64,000 nt of DNA from an uncultured Coriobacteriales bacterium (lineage in GTDB: Bacteria; Actinomycetota; Coriobacteriia; Coriobacteriales; UMGS124). The position numbers were made by a program, and so were the translations under genes. Position 1 is the first letter of the stretch; every line of letters begins with the position of its first letter. The notes under the pieces were generated by a model that made no database searches, was not told the origin of the DNA, and saw only the letters and a program-made list of their open reading frames with translations. This document shows positions 52,142 to 63,100 of the stretch, one piece after another. The stretch is from the NCBI GenBank assembly GCA_934636245.1, contig CAKUAI010000018.1, positions 5,547-69,546 on the forward strand, written 5' to 3'.

Positions 52142-53941
52142 GTGGCAGGGGAGACTTCAACAGGCACCGCGCGTCGCATGCCTGTCGGACAATCGAGCGC
52201 GTCGGCAAGGACCCGGTTTGCGGCCAGCCTCAGCCTGGGCATTTTCATGCTCGCACTTGAGAGTGAGCGCCTCTCGGCACTCATGCACGTTGGCGAGACC
52301 CCCAGCGTCGCACCGATTCAGACTTCCCTTGTCACGCTTGTGTTCTTCATCGTAGGCGTCTTGCTCGTATGCCTGCGACCACCGCGCAAGCCCGCTCCCG
52401 CAGCAGCAATCTGCGCTGTGGCGCTTGCTTGCTCGCTTGGTGTGGCAAGCCTGTTCTTCCTTCAGCGCGCCTCAGCGCTCTTTGCGATCCAGTTCCTCGG
52501 TGACCTGGTGTTTTCGCTCTCGCCCCCGGTGTTGATCTACTTCTGGCTGCAGCGTTGCATGCCGTTTGGCAAATCATTTGTCATAGAGAGCTTCGGTATG
52601 GCCGCGGTGACGCTGGGCTGCCTCAGCATACTCACCATTGTGTTGAAGCACTCCGTTGCCCTTATCCTCGTCGCCCTGCTTCCCCTGGTAGGCGCAGCTT
52701 TGCTGTGCGCGGTGGAACCCGCCGGGGCATATGGCGGCGCGGGTACGTTCGCCGAGAACGGTCCCCGAGGACATGTGGGCAATCTCGACGAAGACCGCAC
52801 TCAGGCCGGCACGCGTTGGAGCGCCCTGAAGGCGATGGGCAGCCTTGCCCACCACGATTCCGAGAAAGCCGAGGATGCGAGCCTTGGCAAGCTGACACGC
52901 AACGCTCTTGTGAGACTTATCCCCTTCTTCTGCTATGCGCTCCTGTTCGGCAGCGTCCATTCTTCATGGCTCGTTCATCAAGACGAGGCTTCAGTTGGCA
53001 TGTGGGTGCAGCTGGGCGCCGGCGTGGGCACCATCTTGTGCGGCCTGGCGGCGCTTGCCCTCTCGCGCATACGGTGGGGGCGCGCGCTTGAGAACATCAC
53101 GCACCTGCTGCTTACAGCCTTCGCCATCGTGGCGCTGTGGCTCTCCACGTTCCTTGCCAGCAACTACGTGTTTGCTTACCTGGTGCTGCTCAACATCGCT
53201 CAAAAACTGACGTTCATGCTGATGCTTGTGTTTGGGTTTCCATTCGCCCGCAGCAGCTCCCAGCGCACCTCGCTGTGGTCCATTGCTTACCTGAGCTTCT
53301 TTGCTGGCACGTGCGTGAGCTCCCTTCTGGGCAACACGTGCACCGTAACCGTGCTCAACATCGTCTGTGCAGCCGCGCTTGCAGTCTTGCTTCTGGCTGA
53401 TATCGCAGGCATCGCAGCCCTCTACAGCTTGGCACCATATGAGGATTCAGATCACACGGCCGGCTTGGGAACCGAGAAGGTTACGCCCCGCGGAACGGAC
53501 ACCGTGGGAACCGTGCCCGACAGGGCGGATAGCGCGAGATTCACGTCCGGCGAAGCAGGCGCTGGGACCTCGAGCACAGACAGCATGCAGCTGAGCGCCG
53601 CAGAAACCAACGGCGGCATGCTCGCTGACGAGACCTCTTCCGCACGCTCAATGGATGGCGGCGCAGCAACACCCAGGCACGATGCCCAGCAGCCCTCAAA
53701 CGGCTTCGACCGGCTCCCTTACACCTGTCACCTCATCGCCGTGGAGTACGACCTCACGCGGCGCGAAGAAGAGATTTTGCAACTGCTTGTGCGCGGGCGC
53801 ACCGCCTCGCGCATTGCCGAGACGTTGTGCATCACCACGGCCACCACGCGCACCCACCTGCGCAACATCTACGCCAAGCTCGGCGTTCACAGCCAACAGG
53901 ACATCCTCGACATGTACGAGGACTTCGCCTCCCGGGGGTAG
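52142..53941 (+). CDS. LuxR-type regulator with multi-TM N-terminal domain
   Basis: A 599-residue protein. The GTG at 52142 (GAGGGG 5 bases ahead) is preferred over a TTG at 52097. About 12 TM helices span ~25-400. A ~100-residue Ser/Thr/Ala/Glu-rich linker follows, then a LuxR HTH near the C-terminus (LTRREEEILQLLVRGRTASR, then TTRTHLRNIYAKLGVHS). This layout is common in Eggerthellaceae, where such regulators sit next to reductase operons and respond to substrate. Divergent from the Mo-reductase operon, so probably its regulator. Confidence 0.92.
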   Translation: MAGETSTGTARRMPVGQSSASARTRFAASLSLGIFMLALESERLSALMHVGETPSVAPIQTSLVTLVFFIVGVLLVCLRPPRKPAPAAAICAVALACSLGVASLFFLQRASALFAIQFLGDLVFSLSPPVLIYFWLQRCMPFGKSFVIESFGMAAVTLGCLSILTIVLKHSVALILVALLPLVGAALLCAVEPAGAYGGAGTFAENGPRGHVGNLDEDRTQAGTRWSALKAMGSLAHHDSEKAEDASLGKLTRNALVRLIPFFCYALLFGSVHSSWLVHQDEASVGMWVQLGAGVGTILCGLAALALSRIRWGRALENITHLLLTAFAIVALWLSTFLASNYVFAYLVLLNIAQKLTFMLMLVFGFPFARSSSQRTSLWSIAYLSFFAGTCVSSLLGNTCTVTVLNIVCAAALAVLLLADIAGIAALYSLAPYEDSDHTAGLGTEKVTPRGTDTVGTVPDRADSARFTSGEAGAGTSSTDSMQLSAAETNGGMLADETSSARSMDGGAATPRHDAQQPSNGFDRLPYTCHLIAVEYDLTRREEEILQLLVRGRTASRIAETLCITTATTRTHLRNIYAKLGVHSQQDILDMYEDFASRG

Positions 53942-54102
53942 AGGCGAGCACGGAAAGTCTCCGGACGCGGAGAAATAGACGAAAGGCTCAGATTGCCATC
54001 AAGCATGACAAGACAGCGGAAGGAGCAGAATGGCTTTCGCAATTCGAAGACGTTGTCGTCCGCATGCCGTCCGCCTTTGCGCCCGCTCACCCGGCGCAAG
54101 CG

Positions 54103-55416
54103 CTACAACAGCCCCGCCATGTAGATAGGCAGGTATGTGATGGCCCCGTCTTGCGAAATGTTACCCGTATGCAGGACAACCGCTTTGTCGAGCCCATAGT
54201 TCTCAACTTGCAGCAGCCTGTCAAGCGCCGCATGCTTGGTGCTGTAGCGGCCGGATTTGACCTCGACCGGCAAGACATCGGGAGTGTGCCGGGCCTCGAT
54301 GAGAAAGTCCACCTCCCCGACTTTGGTCGTGTTGAAATAAAACAGCGATTCCCGACCATGTGCCCGTAGCTCCTGGGCAACGACATTCTCGAAGACCTGG
54401 CCGAAGTTGATGTCATCCCTGCATGCGACGACGGCCTCAACATCCGCAGGGGAAAACGTCGAGAAGAGCAGCCCCACATCATTCATGTAAAACTTGAAGT
54501 AGCTATCCTCGCGGCTCAACCCGAGCGGAAACACCGCATCGCTGGCCCGCTTGACGGGAATGGCGACGCCCGCGTTCACAAGCCAGTCAAAATCTGACTG
54601 CATGTCTTCGAAACGGCGTTTCTTGTCGATGCCCGATACAATGAAGCGGCGGTTTTCCTTGTTCAGCTGTGCGGGAATCGCCTCAAAGATGGTTTTTATT
54701 CGCTGCGCATGCAGGCGGTCAGACACATAACGTGTTATGTCGGCTCGATATGCGTCGAGGATGCCACGCTGCCGCGCCCGCATGGCTTGTGTGTCGTTGG
54801 ACGTCACGAACGTCTGGACCGCTTCGGGCATGCCTCCCACAAGCACATAGCGGTACAACAGTTCGACAAAGCGGCTGTGGAGAAAGTCAGGTATGGGCTC
54901 AACCTTCTCAAAGCATGAGCGGACGGCGTCCCATAGCGACCCGTCGACCCCCATAGCCCAGCTGAACTCCTCGAAATCCATGGGGAACATCTCGACGATG
55001 TCAATAGTCCCCACGGGCAGTGAGCGAAAGTCATACGCCTCGATCCCAAGCAGCGAGCCCGAGTAAATCACGTCGAAACGTCCGTCATTTGCCAGATAAC
55101 GCATCCAGGTTATGGCATCCCCGCAACGCTGAACCTCATCGAAAAAGAGGAGCGTCTTGCCATCGGGAAGTGGCCGAGTCGCCAGGGCAGTAATACGCAT
55201 GACTAGGTCCTCGAGACTCGTCGCCCCGCTTATGATGCCGATGGCCTCAGGACGCTCAACGAAGTCGATTTTAATCATGTCCTGGTAGAATTCGGCAGCG
55301 AACTCCTCGATGCTGCTCGTCTTGCCAATCTGCCGTGCTCCTGTGACCAGCAGACCCTGCCGATTCCTCGTCCGCTTCCAATCCAGTAGGCGGTCGGTAA
55401 TCTTTCTCCTGAGCAT
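54103..55416 (-). CDS. AAA_14/DUF4143 ATPase
   Basis: A 437-residue protein. The start at 55416 is favoured by AGAGGA ahead; a start 14 codons earlier is possible. Walker A GARQIGKT (26-33), Walker B LLFFDEVQR, sensor IYSGSLLGIE. The C-terminal DUF4143 domain ends with a PD-(D/E)XK-like core, VGEVDFLIEARHTPDVLPVE then VKSG. Such proteins are widespread and of unknown function; they often associate with toxin-antitoxin and other mobile genes. Monocistronic. Confidence 0.9.
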   Translation of the reverse strand: MLRRKITDRLLDWKRTRNRQGLLVTGARQIGKTSSIEEFAAEFYQDMIKIDFVERPEAIGIISGATSLEDLVMRITALATRPLPDGKTLLFFDEVQRCGDAITWMRYLANDGRFDVIYSGSLLGIEAYDFRSLPVGTIDIVEMFPMDFEEFSWAMGVDGSLWDAVRSCFEKVEPIPDFLHSRFVELLYRYVLVGGMPEAVQTFVTSNDTQAMRARQRGILDAYRADITRYVSDRLHAQRIKTIFEAIPAQLNKENRRFIVSGIDKKRRFEDMQSDFDWLVNAGVAIPVKRASDAVFPLGLSREDSYFKFYMNDVGLLFSTFSPADVEAVVACRDDINFGQVFENVVAQELRAHGRESLFYFNTTKVGEVDFLIEARHTPDVLPVEVKSGRYSTKHAALDRLLQVENYGLDKAVVLHTGNISQDGAITYLPIYMAGLL

Positions 55417-55726
55417 GATGATGTCCTCTCTATATGCCACATCATCAAGTATAGCCATTTACCAGCCGTTTCTGCAAAATTAGCATTGGATTCTGGCGAA
55501 ATCCTGCAAAATCGGCATTGAGGAGCGAGCCATCGGAGACACATGGCCGGACTTCATCAGAAAACAGCTTGACTGGGCCCTCGCAATGAAAGAACTTCTT
55601 TGCGATTTGGGTCTGCAACCCTTTCGAAGCCTCGCTTCATAAGGCTTGCATTGGCAAGCTGACAACCGCATCTTCCTTTGGCTGTTGATAGCGCAACCCC
55701 TAGGCCGGGCCGTTTTCCGCTCTCCC

Positions 55727-56068
55727 CTACTCCCCCTCGCCGGAGCGGACCATCTCTTGATAGCCGCGGCCCCAGGTCTCCATGGCGGCCATGATGGGCT
55801 CGAGCGACCGGCCCAGGTCGGTGAGGCTGTACTCCACGCGCGGGGGCACCTCCGCGTAGACCGTGCGCTCGACGAGGCCGTCGCGCTCCAGGTCGCGCAG
55901 CGCACTCGTGAGCACCTTCTGGCTCACGCCCTCGAGCGAGCGTTGCAGCTCGTTGAAACGCCAGGTGCGCATGCGCAGGTTGCGCAGCACGAGCAGCTTC
56001 CATTTGCTGCCGATAAGTGCGACGGTCGTGGACACCGGGCAGGCCGGCAGCTCCTCTTTGGTCATCAT
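55727..56068 (-). CDS. HxlR-family transcriptional regulator
   Basis: A 113-residue winged-helix protein. The start at 56068 has AGGAGG 6 bases ahead. The family core is ACPVSTTVALIGSKWKLLVL with an N-terminal Cys that in several HxlR proteins senses aldehydes, disulfides or quinones, followed by RFNELQRSLEGVSQKVLTSA and LERDGLVERTVYAEVPPRVE. It diverges from the Tat-exported MBL-like gene and probably controls it. The region 55417-55726 has no other gene I can support. Confidence 0.93.
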   Translation of the reverse strand: MMTKEELPACPVSTTVALIGSKWKLLVLRNLRMRTWRFNELQRSLEGVSQKVLTSALRDLERDGLVERTVYAEVPPRVEYSLTDLGRSLEPIMAAMETWGRGYQEMVRSGEGE

Positions 56069-56113
56069 GGAAAACCTCCTTTCGCCGCACTTTAGGCGAG
56101 CAGGTGCACCCCT

Positions 56114-56126
56114 GAACAGGTTGTTC
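56114..56126. promoter_or_regulatory. Short palindrome in the HxlR divergent promoter
   Basis: gaaca-ggt-tgttc, a 5-3-5 inverted repeat 46 bp upstream of the HxlR start. A possible operator; the arms are short. Confidence 0.35.
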
Positions 56127-56330
56127 TTCTCCTTCACAGTTCACGCACAATAGGCAGTTCCTCCTTTGGGGGTCATACGCCCTGGTCGGGGTCAAAAGGA
56201 ACCGCGCGGTAACCGGGGCACTTCGTTGTGCGTACTGGCGGCCGCCGGGCCGCCCGGGCACAATGGGCCGCGTCATCCGCAAAGGAGCGGCCGAGACGAA
56301 GGTCGCCCCGCCGAACCAAGGAGGAAACCC

Positions 56331-57284
56331 ATGTGCGCAACGTGCTTTGAGACCCTTTCCCGCCGCAACTTCGTGGCAGGTGCCGCCCTTGCCGCCGGCA
56401 GCGCTCTGACGGCAGGCACCTCGCTCGCCCTGGCCGACGAGGCCTCGCGGGCCAACGTGGACGCCAGCTCCGACACCCAGGCTGCTGCCGACGAGGGCAC
56501 CGCGACCCCCGTCCCCACCTACTCCGTGAGCGTCTATGACTTCGACGGCGTGCGCATCCACGCCTTCAACACGCAGGACGCCCTGGGCGACGTGTGCTAC
56601 ATCGTGGAAGGCACCGACGAGCTCGTCGGCATCGAGCTGCCCCCGATGCAGGCCACCCTGCTCGAGTGGCAGCGCTACATCGCCAACCTCGGCAAGCCGA
56701 TGAACAACATCTGGGTCGACGCCCACCCCAGCGGCGGCGACTACCTCGACGGCGTGAGCGTCTGGGGCACCCAGGCTGCCGAGGACGCCATCGAGGGCGG
56801 TTCCACCCAGGCCACCGCAAGCGGCCTTGCGCAGACCTTCGGCGACGCCTGGAACCCCAACAACGCCGCCATCGACAGCTTCGCCCAGGGGGGTCCGGTG
56901 ACCGTGGGTGGCATTGACTTCGAGGTCATCAACTCCGCCGACACCTACGACCTGGTCATCCCGGCTGCCAACTGCGTGTACACCCACATGCTCGGGCAGA
57001 CCGTCCACTCCATCGTGGTGAGCCTCGAGGCCGCCGACGCCACCATCGCGGCCCTTCAGGGCTACCAGCAGGCCGGCTACGCCCTCGTCCTGCCCGGCCA
57101 CACCACGCCCGAGGACCAGCAGGCCGTCGCCGACAAGATCGCATACCTGCAGAAACTCGAGGAGATTGCAGGCGAGTCGAGCACGGCCGACGAGTTTAAG
57201 ACCACCATGCTCGAGGCCTTCCCGGGCTACTCCGGCGAGAACTACCTCGAGATGACCGCCGGGTACCTGTTCCCCGAGGCGTAA
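56331..57284 (+). CDS. Tat-exported metallo-beta-lactamase-like protein without the metal motif
   Basis: A 317-residue protein starting at 56331 with AAGGAGG upstream. Tat signal LSRRNFVAGAALAAGSALTA. The mature part follows the MBL-fold order (RIHAFNTQDALGDVCYIVEG, GLAQTFGDAWNP, VLPGHTTPEDQQAVADKIAY), but where hydrolases have HxHxDH it reads VDAHPSGGDYL, so the metal site is incomplete; only the later GH (LPGHTTP) remains. It may be a binding protein or use a different site. Divergent from an HxlR regulator, suggesting induction by a small molecule. Confidence 0.8.
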   Translation: MCATCFETLSRRNFVAGAALAAGSALTAGTSLALADEASRANVDASSDTQAAADEGTATPVPTYSVSVYDFDGVRIHAFNTQDALGDVCYIVEGTDELVGIELPPMQATLLEWQRYIANLGKPMNNIWVDAHPSGGDYLDGVSVWGTQAAEDAIEGGSTQATASGLAQTFGDAWNPNNAAIDSFAQGGPVTVGGIDFEVINSADTYDLVIPAANCVYTHMLGQTVHSIVVSLEAADATIAALQGYQQAGYALVLPGHTTPEDQQAVADKIAYLQKLEEIAGESSTADEFKTTMLEAFPGYSGENYLEMTAGYLFPEA

Positions 57285-57665
57285 GGCGCGGCGCTTTCCA
57301 CCGTGCTCCGGTCTTCGACAACGGGCGAGCTTTTACTATACGGCGTCGCGCAGGGAGGAGTTGGAACAGGGGTTGCTGTGCTGCGAGTCGAACCCGTTCG
57401 AAGACTTCCCCAGCAGACAACTCGCATTGGTGGAGGACTTCTCCTGGTCGACGCCGGTAGGCTCGAAGGCTTCGATGATGTCATTGTCGAGACACCTGCG
57501 CCGAACGACCTCGCACCCGCATGGTTCCCCGAAGCGGCGGCGAGGCAGTTCGCGCGCAGGTTAGAGAGAGTCTGCGAGACCCGGGAGGAGCGGGGGTGGC
57601 GGCGCTGGACACCGGGGCCTTCGCCGCCAAAACCACGCCATTCCCACCCGAATGAAACCTTCCCC
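57285..57665. other. Gene-free region after the MBL-like gene
   Basis: About 380 bases. Open frames exist on both strands but none has a ribosome site or family likeness. No clear terminator hairpin is seen. Confidence 0.4.
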
Positions 57666-59251
57666 CTACTCCCGCTCAATCCGGCAGGAGTGCTCCTTGC
57701 TTTTTGGGTCATAAGCAATGCCGCAGAGGAGAACCTCGTGCCCTTCTTCCCTCAGCTTTGCCGCATAGTTGCGCTCATGAATCTGTGCCAGGGCAGCCTG
57801 GGCAGTCGAGCCGTGCTTGAGTTCGATCACAACCGCGGGCATATCCACCCCCGCGCGGGGGGGGCAAGCACCAGGTCGGCAAAGCCTTTGCCGCTGGGAA
57901 ACTCTCGATGCAGCACGTAGGAGCGTCTCGCGGCGTACAGGGCAAGCGACATGACACAGGCGAGGGAGTTCTCGTCGTTATACGCCAAAACCGAGGTGTT
58001 GTCCTCATGCACCCGCCGCACGAGCCGCGCAACTGTATCTTCCTCGCCCGTCAGCAACGCCTGCAGCAGCTCGTCAGAATCGCGAATCGCTGAAGCCGTG
58101 CTCTCCCAACCCTTGTCTTCCACACAGCTCACGAACTCCCCGGCAATCTCGCTGTTGGGAATCCAGACTTCCCCGTCGCCCAGGCCATACTCGCCCGGCC
58201 GATACGTGAGGTACCCCAAGTGCACAAGAAGCGTGAGGACGTCATCGGCGCTGCCGAAGGTCGTCATGTCGTTTTGGAACTTGGCCGCGTTGACACGAAT
58301 GCGCTCACCCGCAATGAGGCGGACCACCTTGTCGCGAAGGCCGTCGAGGTTCATGCCGATGTAAGCGCGCAAAGCCTCGAATGTCTCGGTCTGCGTCCAG
58401 TAGCCGCGGTACCTGCGGCCCGTCATCGCCATCACGACCGAGCGGGGGTTGAACGTTTGTACGCCGTCGACGTCGTAGCCGTCATACCAGTAGCGGGTCT
58501 GGTCGAACGACATCTCGTAGCGCTTGCACAAGCCTGCGACCTCGTCCTCGGTGAAACCGGTAAACTGCGCGTAGTCGCGGGGGTCGAGCATCGAGACCTC
58601 GGTGAACATGTTGAGCGCCGAATGCTGACCATACTTCTTGATGGGAAGAATGCCCGTCATGTAAGCAAGCCCGACATAAGGCTTGTCTTTCAGGACAAGT
58701 CGCAGCCAGTCGAGGTAACGCGCTTGGTCGTCGCCAGTCGTACCGGGCGCACGGAACACGCAGTCCCACTCATCGATGACAAAGACAAACGAGGTGCCCG
58801 AGCGTGCGAATACATCGCCGAGCTCGTCGGCCACAGAAATGCTGGCTCCATTGGCAAAGGCATCGGGATAGGCCCCGCGCAAGTCCGCTTCGATTGCCCT
58901 ATCAAGGTTGCCGAGCATCGCAATTACATCGCCACGGCTCGACGAAAGAAAGTCCTGCATGTTGAAATGCAGGACATCATAGGCGTTAAGGTGCCGCTCG
59001 AAGCCCGCGTCCGATGCAATTGAAAGCCCCTCGAACTGCCCACGCGAGTCGCAGCCGCGCCCATAGTACGCAACGAGCATGTCGACCGTCATGGACTTGC
59101 CGAAGCGGCGGGGGCGGCTCACGCACACGTAGCACTCCCTGCCACCGAGCACGCGGTTGGTGCAGGCGATAAGCCCACTCTTGTCGACGTAAATCTCCGA
59201 GTCGAGCGAACGTTGAAACATCCCGTTTCCGGGATTCAGGTACCTACCCAT
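57666..59251 (-). pseudogene. AAA-ATPase (PF09820-type) with PD-(D/E)XK tail, frameshifted at a C8 tract
   Basis: The start at 59251 (MGRYLNPGN, AGGAGG ahead) is typical of the family. The ATPase part has SRPRRFGKSMTVDMLVAYYG and VFVIDEWDCVF; the C-terminal nuclease-like part has YVLHREFPSGKGFADLVLAP. There the coding strand has eight Cs (57857-57864) and the frame runs to a stop at 57827 with a wrong ending. One more C would restore the expected DMPAVVIELKHGSTAQAALA and a natural end at 57666. The protein is therefore split, or varies by slippage. Intact relatives are ~520-530 residues. Confidence 0.8.
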
Positions 59252-59559
59252 GCCATCCGCCTCCTCGAAAGCAATCCGCCGCACATGCTCGCCTCAGGAT
59301 TATACGCGCAAGATGGCAATACCTACCCACTCGCACGCCCACAAACTCATCATGCCCCGTCGAAGAACTCCAGACGCATCGTAGTATTGAGTGTCAGCAA
59401 ACCCATCCAGGCTGTAAAAAGCTTCAACGAAGTCCCCTAGCCCGGCCGTACCGCCGCACAACACCCCTCTCGTCTTTCTCTTGTAGCGTAACGAGAAGTG
59501 GTGTATGAGGGAGGAACATACCTCTGATTCTTCTTCTGGTCCGTTTGGCACCTTCGTAG
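59252..59559. other. Gene-free stretch with short direct repeats
   Basis: No credible gene. tggtccgtttggcac (59538) recurs as tggtccattcggcac (59608), and gaatggacca (~59572) is its inverse, suggesting remnants of an insertion around the DUF4268 piece. Confidence 0.4.
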
Positions 59560-59928
59560 GTCAAACGTGTAGAATGGACCATTTCGAGGCGATTTTGGGC
59601 CTTGTTTTGGTCCATTCGGCACGATGAAAGCCTCTCCGACACCGAGCGCGTCAAACTCTCGTATTGGACGAAGTACCGCGAGATCGCGACGGCCACCCCC
59701 GAGTTTCTTAAGGCCTTCAGCCCGCAAAAGCCCTCGAAAGATCATTGGACAACGCTGAGCTGCGACACCTCCGCCTATCATATGTCCCTGCTTATCGACA
59801 CGCAGCACGGTCGCGTCGGCACCGAGCTCTATGTGCCCGATGACAAGGAGATCGGCCGCAGAGCGGCTCGCACTGCGGCGCACGTCGTCGGCGCCAACCT
59901 CAAGCGTCGCGCGCAGCGCGAGGAGTAG
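59560..59928 (+). pseudogene. DUF4268 C-terminal remnant
   Basis: An open stretch without a proper start. It contains VKLSYWTKYREIATATPEFL then PQKPSKDHWTTLSCDTS and GRVGTELYVPDDKEIGRR, close to the DUF4268 consensus found at the C-terminus of longer PD-(D/E)XK-type proteins. The N-terminal part is missing and the tail after DDKE departs from the family. It lies next to another broken gene, so this corner may be decaying accessory DNA. Confidence 0.55.
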
Positions 59929-59960
59929 CGCGGGTGGGCGGCCCCATCCGCCCGACATAC

Positions 59961-59999
59961 AAAGGCCTGCGAGTTCAAAACGGACTCGCAGGCCTTTTT
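59961..59999. terminator. Bidirectional terminator
   Basis: aaaggcctgcgagt (59961-59974) pairs with actcgcaggcctttt, followed by t-runs; T5 on the plus strand. It ends the DUF4268 remnant and the large secreted-protein gene. Confidence 0.85.
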
Positions 60000-60152
60000 C
60001 ATGCGGTAGCCACTTCAACACAGGCCAGCCATCGAATGTCTCGAAACCCTGTCATTCACGCACCGTGGGCTTTGCCTTATAGGCTAGGCCCACGGCACCT
60101 TGCTCAAGCCTCGCGCTGGAAAACACCCCGCTTTTATACGAAGCGCATGTCG

Positions 60153-63100
60153 TTACCAGGCGCTCCTCACGAACTGAACCGGCGTGCCGTTGTAGTCGAC
60201 CCACAGACTGTCGCCGTCGAGGCTCAGGGTGCAGGTTGCGCTGCCAAGCGTGACCGTGGCGCTGCCGTCACCGGCTTCGCCCCACGTACCCATGAGGCCG
60301 TCTTGCCTATCCCACACAATGAACGCCGCAGGGCTCTGGCGATCGATCACGAGCTCGTAGGTATGGTCCGGCGCAGCGTAGCTCCACACGCCCACGAACG
60401 GCGAGCCGGACAGTTCCTCGGGCGCGGGAGCCGGCTCCTCGACGGGGGCCTCCTCAACGGGCGCGACCTCCTCAGCAGGGGCTTCCTCGGCGGGCTCGGC
60501 CTCCTCAGGAACCGGATCAGCCGGAGTCTCCTCAACGGGAGCCTCCTCAGCAGGCGCGGCCTCCTCGGCAGCATCGCCTTCCGCGTCAATGTAGCCAGCG
60601 TCGCGCAACACGGTCAGCGCCTGCTCCCTCCAAGCTTGCACCTGGTCGGCGCCGTAATGCTCGTCGAGGTAGGCATCGAGCGCGGCCTGGGTCTCGGCGG
60701 GAATCATGCCCATGTGGCTGGCCGCGCAGTACAGCACGCCCATCGTGTAATAGTCCTGCTGACTGAAGCCGTCCTCCGGGTTGCCCGAGATGAGGCCTTG
60801 CGTCACGCCGTACTGGTAGACACCGTCTGCGAGCTCGCCCAGCGTGGTCTCCAGCACGGGCGCCTCGGTGCCGTCCTGCGTCAGTCCGGCATCTTCCACA
60901 GGTGCACCCTCCTCGGCGGGAACGCCCTCCTCAGCAGGCACCGCCTCGTCGGCGGCAGGCACGGCCTCTTCCGCAGGAACCTCGGGCGCGGCCTGCGCAC
61001 CCTCGTCAGCAGGCGCCTCGGGCTCGGCCGGGGTCACGTCCTCGGCGGGCGCAGCCTCATCAGCAGGCGCTTGCGGCTCCTCAGGCGCTTCGGGCTCGAC
61101 AGGCGCACCTTCGTCGGCAGGTACCTCGGGCTCGGCCGCCGCCTCCACTGCCACGAGCTCGATCCAGTCGGAGAACACACCGTCGATGAAAGCGCGCACA
61201 TGGAACGTGCCCGGCTGCGTCGCCAGCACCGTGCCGTCGGCCGAAAGCTCGATACCGCGCAAGGCGAGCTCCTGTGCCTCCCACTGCACGGTGGCCTCGA
61301 CCTCCTTGCCCGTGGTGTCGTAGGCCGCCACGTCCACACCGGCCATCGTGTTGAGGTTGTCGGCCACACCCACTGTCACCTGCGGTGCGCCCGAAAGCGC
61401 AATGCTGCCCTGGAAGGCCGGGTCGGCCACCGTGATCTTGTACGCCGCCGAGTCGATGTCGGCGTTGGTGGAGACGTTGCCGTAGGCGTCCACGTAGGTG
61501 TTCTCGGGGATGAAGTACTTCACGTACGCCGTGCCGGGGGCCTTGGCCACCACGGTCTGCTCATGGGTCACCGAGTCGGTCACGAGGTCGATGACGTCAG
61601 ACGTGGCCTCGTTGCCCTCGGCGTCCACAATCTTCCACTCGCCGCTCGATGCGACGAAGCCATAGTAGTCCACCGCGTCCTTGTCCAGCGCGCTCACACG
61701 GCTCACGTTGGTGGAGGAGATGGCCATCTCGTCGCCCACCTGCATGTCTTTGTCGCGGTCGAACTGCCACTTCACCTTGATGGAGGCGATGGGGTAGAGC
61801 GGCTGGGCCGTCATGAGCACGGTGTCGACGGACTGCGCGTGGATGGTGATGGTCGCCCCGTCTATGGACATCGGGTACGTGGAGACCATGTCGCTGAGAT
61901 GCCCGCTCATGTTGGCGGAGCCGTTGGAGTGGTCGGCAAGGACGCTGCTCCAGTCGATAGCGCTGATGAGTTTGTCATGCCCATAGCGGCCGTAGGTGCT
62001 CACCGCGCCAAAGGCCTGCTCGTAGCTCGGCTCCCCCACGTGCTCGACGGCACGCATGTACAGGGCGTCCTGCGCGTCGGTCGTCAGGCTATCGCCGCCG
62101 CCGAACAGCGTGCAAAACGTGTACTGGTCGTACCCGGCCGTAGAGAAGGAGGCGACCCCGCCGCTGTCCTGGTAGCACTCGGAGTTCAGCGAGTAGATGG
62201 CCACCTTGAACGTGATGCCCACCGGCTCGTCGTAGCTCTGTACGAGCGTGGCGTCGGAGCTTGTCTGCTCGGTACAGGCAACCGTGTGCGCGGGCAGCGT
62301 GGTGCTCACCGTGACGGACTCGTCAATCGAGTCGGTGATGCTCGACTCGGTGCTGTAGGCCGTGGAGTAGGCCTCCTCGAAGCTGATGTCGGCGCTGACC
62401 GAGATTGCGGCCGTGTTCTTGTCAGCGAGGCCAAACTTCCTCTCATACGACCCCGAGATGCCGATTTGCTGGCCAAACGACACCGACGAGCTGGCCGAGG
62501 TGGAGTTGGACACGGTCTCGCTGGAGGTCTTGGTCAGGGAGACGTCCACCGACGCGTCGTCGTAGCCCTGGTTGGTGCTCTGCGTGACGAAGCTCTTCTT
62601 GTCGGTCTTGCTCTGGTACTCGTAGCCGCTCGACCCCTCGGGGGCCATGTTGAGGACCTTGTCGTTGGACAGCGGGTGCACCTCGAAATCGTAGAACGCA
62701 ATGCCGAAACCGTTGACGTAATACTTGGGTGTGCTGCCGGCGCGGTCCACCTGAATCACGTTGGAGTAGATGACCGTCTGGTTGTCGGTGTTGCTCGACA
62801 GCGCGTCGATGGGCAGGTGCCCGCGGACGTCCGCGCCCGTGGTCTTGTGGCTGCCACCAAGGGAAGCGGCAAACGTGTCGGTCAAGGCGTTGTAGGCACC
62901 AGCCAGCGACGATGCATACGACAGGCCGCTCGAACGCCAACAGTCCTTGCCCGTGCTACCGTCACCGTCTGCCGTCATCAGGGCGCTATAGAGGTCGACG
63001 TAATTACCTCCCGGGCCGAAATCCCTGTCGAAGCCATTGCCGGCGTGGTCGGTGTACAGCTTGCTGTTGGAGGTGTCGGCATAGCCGAAGATGTTGTAGG

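Noticed and set aside
57303..57920. A 205-codon plus-strand gene
   Set aside because: It has no ribosome site, no family likeness, and overlaps the C-terminal coding part of the frameshifted ATPase gene.
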